Assembly: GCA_947561715.1 (NCBI GenBank) | Contig: OX387203.1 | Span: forward strand, 11,842,001-11,906,000 | Reading direction: 5' to 3' | DNA: 64,000 bases | Origin: Ascidia mentula | Taxonomy: Eukaryota; Chordata; Ascidiacea; Phlebobranchia; Ascidiidae | In this document: positions 60,719 to 64,000 of the stretch, one piece after another | How the letters are laid out: every line of letters starts with the position of its first letter | How positions within the stretch are numbered: the stretch's first letter is position 1 | Notes under the pieces: generated by a model | The model's input: only the letters and a program-made list of their open reading frames with translations | The model's database searches: none | What the model was told of the DNA's origin: nothing | Program-made: the position numbers and the translations under genes

Positions 60719-62194
60719 TTAAAAGTCTGCATCTAGCGTAAATTTGATGTCTTCCGCTTTTGCCATCACACCAGCTTTCTAATATTCGCCGATGCGCTTT
60801 TCGAAGAAGTTGTTGTTTTCCTTCGAGTAAGATCAACTCCATGAAATCGAAAGGGTTTTTCGGATTTGTAAACCTAAAACATACAATTCGGTATTTTTCA
60901 TATATTGCATCGCAAATTCACAGAAATACATTTTCTTAAGACACAATAGTAAAAACAACACAATTTTTGGACAAAAACTCCTGTAAACCAAACGGACGCG
61001 TTGCAACACTGTGTTGTGTGTTAATTCGCCTTTCACAAAACTACGTTATTTGAGTGGCGTTTGGCACAAGTAATATAAAAAACAGCAATTTACAAAACTA
61101 TTGTGATGCATGCTATTCTCCCAAATAAATTTATTTGCAGCAATTATGTACATTACACTTTGGTGCGGATTTTGGATTCTGTAAGCGTTTTTATTTGTAT
61201 GATTAACATTGTAGGCTGGAAAGCATGGATGCAGAGCTGTGTATTAGGTGAAACTTGCCTGTTCAATGCAAACTGCATCTCCGAATATTTCACCGCAGCG
61301 AACGCAATCACTCGCTCTGCACAGGTTGACTGTTGCTAATTTATCCATTTGAGGGCCCACTCAGCCTTCTTGCGAACACATGGCATAGTTTCGATCGCGT
61401 TGAACAGGTACTCCCTGTAAAAATATGGTTAAACAAAATATAATTTTGAGATAAAAGGTTGACGATTGACGTTAGGCTTACCAAACTGTGGTGGTGTTGC
61501 AGAACATGTCAACATAACAAAATGCCTATTAGGAATTCACAAAACAGAGCAACATTCATTGAAAAATTATCATATTGTTAATGTGAAATATGTAAACTAC
61601 ATACCTCTCTCTTGACTGTCTCGTGCATAAGTATTGATCAAATGAGAGTACATCTCGAAATGAATATTCTCGATTGCAATTTGGAAACCATAGAAAAATC
61701 TGGCTTCAGTCACTTGCATTTATTGAGCAAAACGTTTGACCTAATTGTAACAATTCATTTTACCAAACCATACAAGCTTGTTGAAAGTTGTTTGTAGTAT
61801 TTGAGTAACTTACGAGATTTTCATTAACTATCCCGTCGGAAGCGGCAAAGAATTTTGCACCTCTTCCACTGTTCAAAAGGAAGCCTCTGCTTTTCTCGTA
61901 CATTCTCCATATGTCATGATATTGAATAGGAAAGATGACAAATCGTCGTGCGTTGTCACGAAGCAATGGCCCAATTTCCCTGTCGCTCTACAAAACAATA
62001 AACAATATCTAAATTGTAGTTATGTTTTAAATCCGTTTAGTTTTTACTACAGCATGAGATTTACAACAACAAAAAACTGAAGTAGCAAGTTTAAGAGTAA
62101 ACCAACTTACCGTTTCTTGTTTCAATTCGTTGATTTTGTTTACTTGAACTTCGCAAGGAATATTAGAGTTGCATGCCATCATGTTGGTCTTCAT
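60719..62194 (-). pseudogene. RRM2: Ribonucleotide reductase small subunit (R2) pseudogene, right copy
   Basis: This is the inverted twin of the left-arm pseudogene with the same deletions, stops and frameshifts: 'YEK' runs directly toward [13 protein letters not shown], and the middle exons are missing. The shared defects show that the gene was already dead before the palindrome formed. Introns retain GT..AG borders. Two example differences from the left copy are a T/C change in the last intron and a change just after the FAAV codons. Confidence 0.9.
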
Positions 62195-64000
62195 CACGCT
62201 ATGCAGCTACCACTACCATGTACTTGCTTGCTGGGAGCTTATTTTTTCGCCTATGCTTTTTTCGCTGGTGGTTGTTCTTTCGTTGTACTATTACAAAGCG
62301 GCGCATAACTCTTCCCCTACTCTCTTTTTAACTGGTTCTTTTACGAAGCTGCATGATAGTCCAGCTCGAAATGTATTGTGCGGTGCTTCGGCTGGACCAA
62401 ATAAACATAAATAAAACAGCGCGTGCTTTTACTATAACCCCACAAACCAATCTGAAAAGTCTGAAAAGCTGCGTGAAAAGCTCCAAAGTGCCCACTCTCG
62501 CTCCGGAGACGGAAAAGAACAACTAGCAATTTTCCCGCAGCGCCGCGTCAAGACTAGCACAGCGTGTGCTCTGACTTTCATCGTTAAACAATACGCAGTG
62601 TGCACTCTACTTTTTTACGTCCGTTTGTAATATCAAGTTTGGTTCGCATGTCGCTGTGATGTTAATTAGAACGCATGCACCTAAAGCTAATTACAACGCA
62701 TGCACCTAACGCTAATTACAACGCATCCACCTTCCCTCTTGTTCGCTTGCGAGCTTTCTTTTTCACCTACCCTGTTTTCGCTGGGGAATTTTTCTTTCGT
62801 TGTCTTATTGCAAAGCTAATTACAACGCTTCCACCTACCCTGTTATACGCTTGGGAGTTTCTTTTTTTTAACTCCCCTCTTTTCGCTGGGAACTTTCTTT
62901 CCATTATTTAAAAATAAATAATATTATCGCACATTTTTTACCAGTCAATCACTTATTAATGCGAACAAACCTATATCAGCGATACGCCGCCCCCGTGTAC
63001 CAATTACCCAGCTCCAAATGCATTGTGCGGTGCTTCGGATGGAAATAAATCAATCAGAAGCCTGCATGAAAAGGTGTATGAAATGCTCCCAGGCAAATCG
63101 AAAGAGCCAAACATCCGTGTCCACGCCCGCTCCAGGTTATAGAGAAGAGAACAATTAACACTTTTCCCTTTCATACCATCGTACTGCACTCGAGATTAGC
63201 AATCGGCCAAATGTATCAGCATGTAATGCTCGGTTTAACTTAGTTATACATATCATCCTTATAAAGTGATTGTACTTTTTTGGTATGTGATCGTTTTGAT
63301 CAGAGTCGGCTTCAACTTTCAACGTTGTAAACTGATCGTCCAGCTCGAAAACACAGTGTGAACTCTGTTGAACGTCCAATCAATTTGATTGGAATACCAA
63401 GTTTGAATCGCTCGAGTGATTTTTATGACCTGCGTCAGCCAAATTAACAATCACACTCAGCGACAGATCATAAACAAACAACCATCGGCGTTCTGACTTA
63501 AAATCACTGTGATCAAGCAAAAGCACAAGATATCTTAAAAATAAAGGTGTGTTTTGACACGGAGTAATTTGATATTGTAATTGTTGCAGGTGAAATGCTT
63601 CTGCTGTGGTCGTGGGCTTTTTAATGCGATCTCTAATATGGAATGGCTAGAACCCAGTTTGAAAGCTTCTTTACCGCTTTGACTCAAGTTTAAACGGTTG
63701 CTATCCATGTTTGTCGGTCAGGAAAATGTTATTCCGTCTTGGCCCTATGTCAATCGAACACATCCATATTCGACACGTCAGCTATACACTTTTGTTTAAT
63801 AAATAAACTCTTTTTCAGTTCTGGAAACCAGCGTGGGCAACAACGCAGTTTTCACAACAATAGATTTCGCAGTGGGAAATTAAAGCAAGCGTAACACTCT
63901 AATTGTTCGAAGTGTGAACTTGTGTTGACCTGGACGTGATTGAGAGAACAACCAACAATGCCCCTCCCGCTCACAGGGTCGTACAATAGCAGATTACTCG
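62195..64000. other. Right-arm flank without a recognised gene
   Basis: Mirror of 49,339-51,144. It contains the two diverged tandem blocks with GAAGCACCGCACAAT-type motifs and repeated AGCGAAAA/ACCTACCCT words around 62.68-62.90 kb. A 74-codon frame reading VFELDDQFTTLKVEADSDQN occurs in both arms but has no recognisable family. Confidence 0.4.

Larger units (their letters stand above)
55572..64000. repeat. Right arm of the giant inverted repeat (continues beyond the window)
   Basis: Reverse complement of 49,339-54,630, interrupted by one 3.1-kb transposon. The sequence at 64,000 still pairs with 49,339, so the true arm length is unknown. Differences from the left arm include single substitutions in the RNR pseudogene introns and a few changes near the transposon insertion. 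Confidence 0.95.

Overview
This is eukaryotic, AT-rich, repeat-dominated metazoan DNA with no bacterial or phage features. Spliced exons with GT..AG borders, short introns (53-142 bp in the best-resolved gene), a short-chain-collagen-C4-like gene, a TTC19 orthologue, and animal-type CACTA/hAT transposons with a hammerhead ribozyme point to an invertebrate. A tunicate or another compact-intron invertebrate fits best, but that is inference. Most long open frames in the left half are products of a satellite whose period is divisible by three, not genes.

Layout. 1-28,864: one uninterrupted 138-bp tandem satellite, about 209 monomers, open at the left window edge. It has three sequence zones (about 1-13.68 kb, 13.68-18.96 kb, 18.97-28.86 kb), each with its own higher-order repeat. 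28,865-31,430: remnants of a minus-strand CACTA/EnSpm-like (DUF4218-type) transposase and unrecognised coding-like exons. 31,436-34,890: a 1.15-kb inverted repeat around a 1.16-kb spacer holding 333-bp direct repeats and a smaller hairpin. 34,895-37,480: one end of a CACTG-terminated element and a broken minus-strand gene resembling the CARF/ALS2CR8 family. 38,141-38,973: a hAT-like non-autonomous element with a perfect 8-bp target duplication. 41,181-45,243: TTC19 on the minus strand, two of its introns carrying further hAT-like elements. 46,540-49,158: a complete seven-exon gene for a 283-residue type II membrane protein with a collagen-C4-like head, bracketed by about 450-bp direct repeats. 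49,339-64,000: a very large, nearly identical inverted repeat (arms 49,339-54,630 and 55,572-64,000, the right arm still running at the window edge).

The palindrome arms each carry a broken, intron-containing ribonucleotide reductase small-subunit pseudogene and a complete-looking type I hammerhead ribozyme. The right arm alone contains a 3,134-bp CACTG-ended DNA transposon (56,686-59,819). Because the left arm preserves the empty site, its ends and 2-bp AT duplication can be read directly. It contains a degenerate minus-strand gene of a transposon-associated family.

Only two genes look intact and functional: TTC19 (mitochondrial, respiratory complex III; its first exon is not resolved) and the collagen-C4-like membrane protein. 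There are no operons. The rest records satellite turnover, inverted duplication and DNA-transposon activity.
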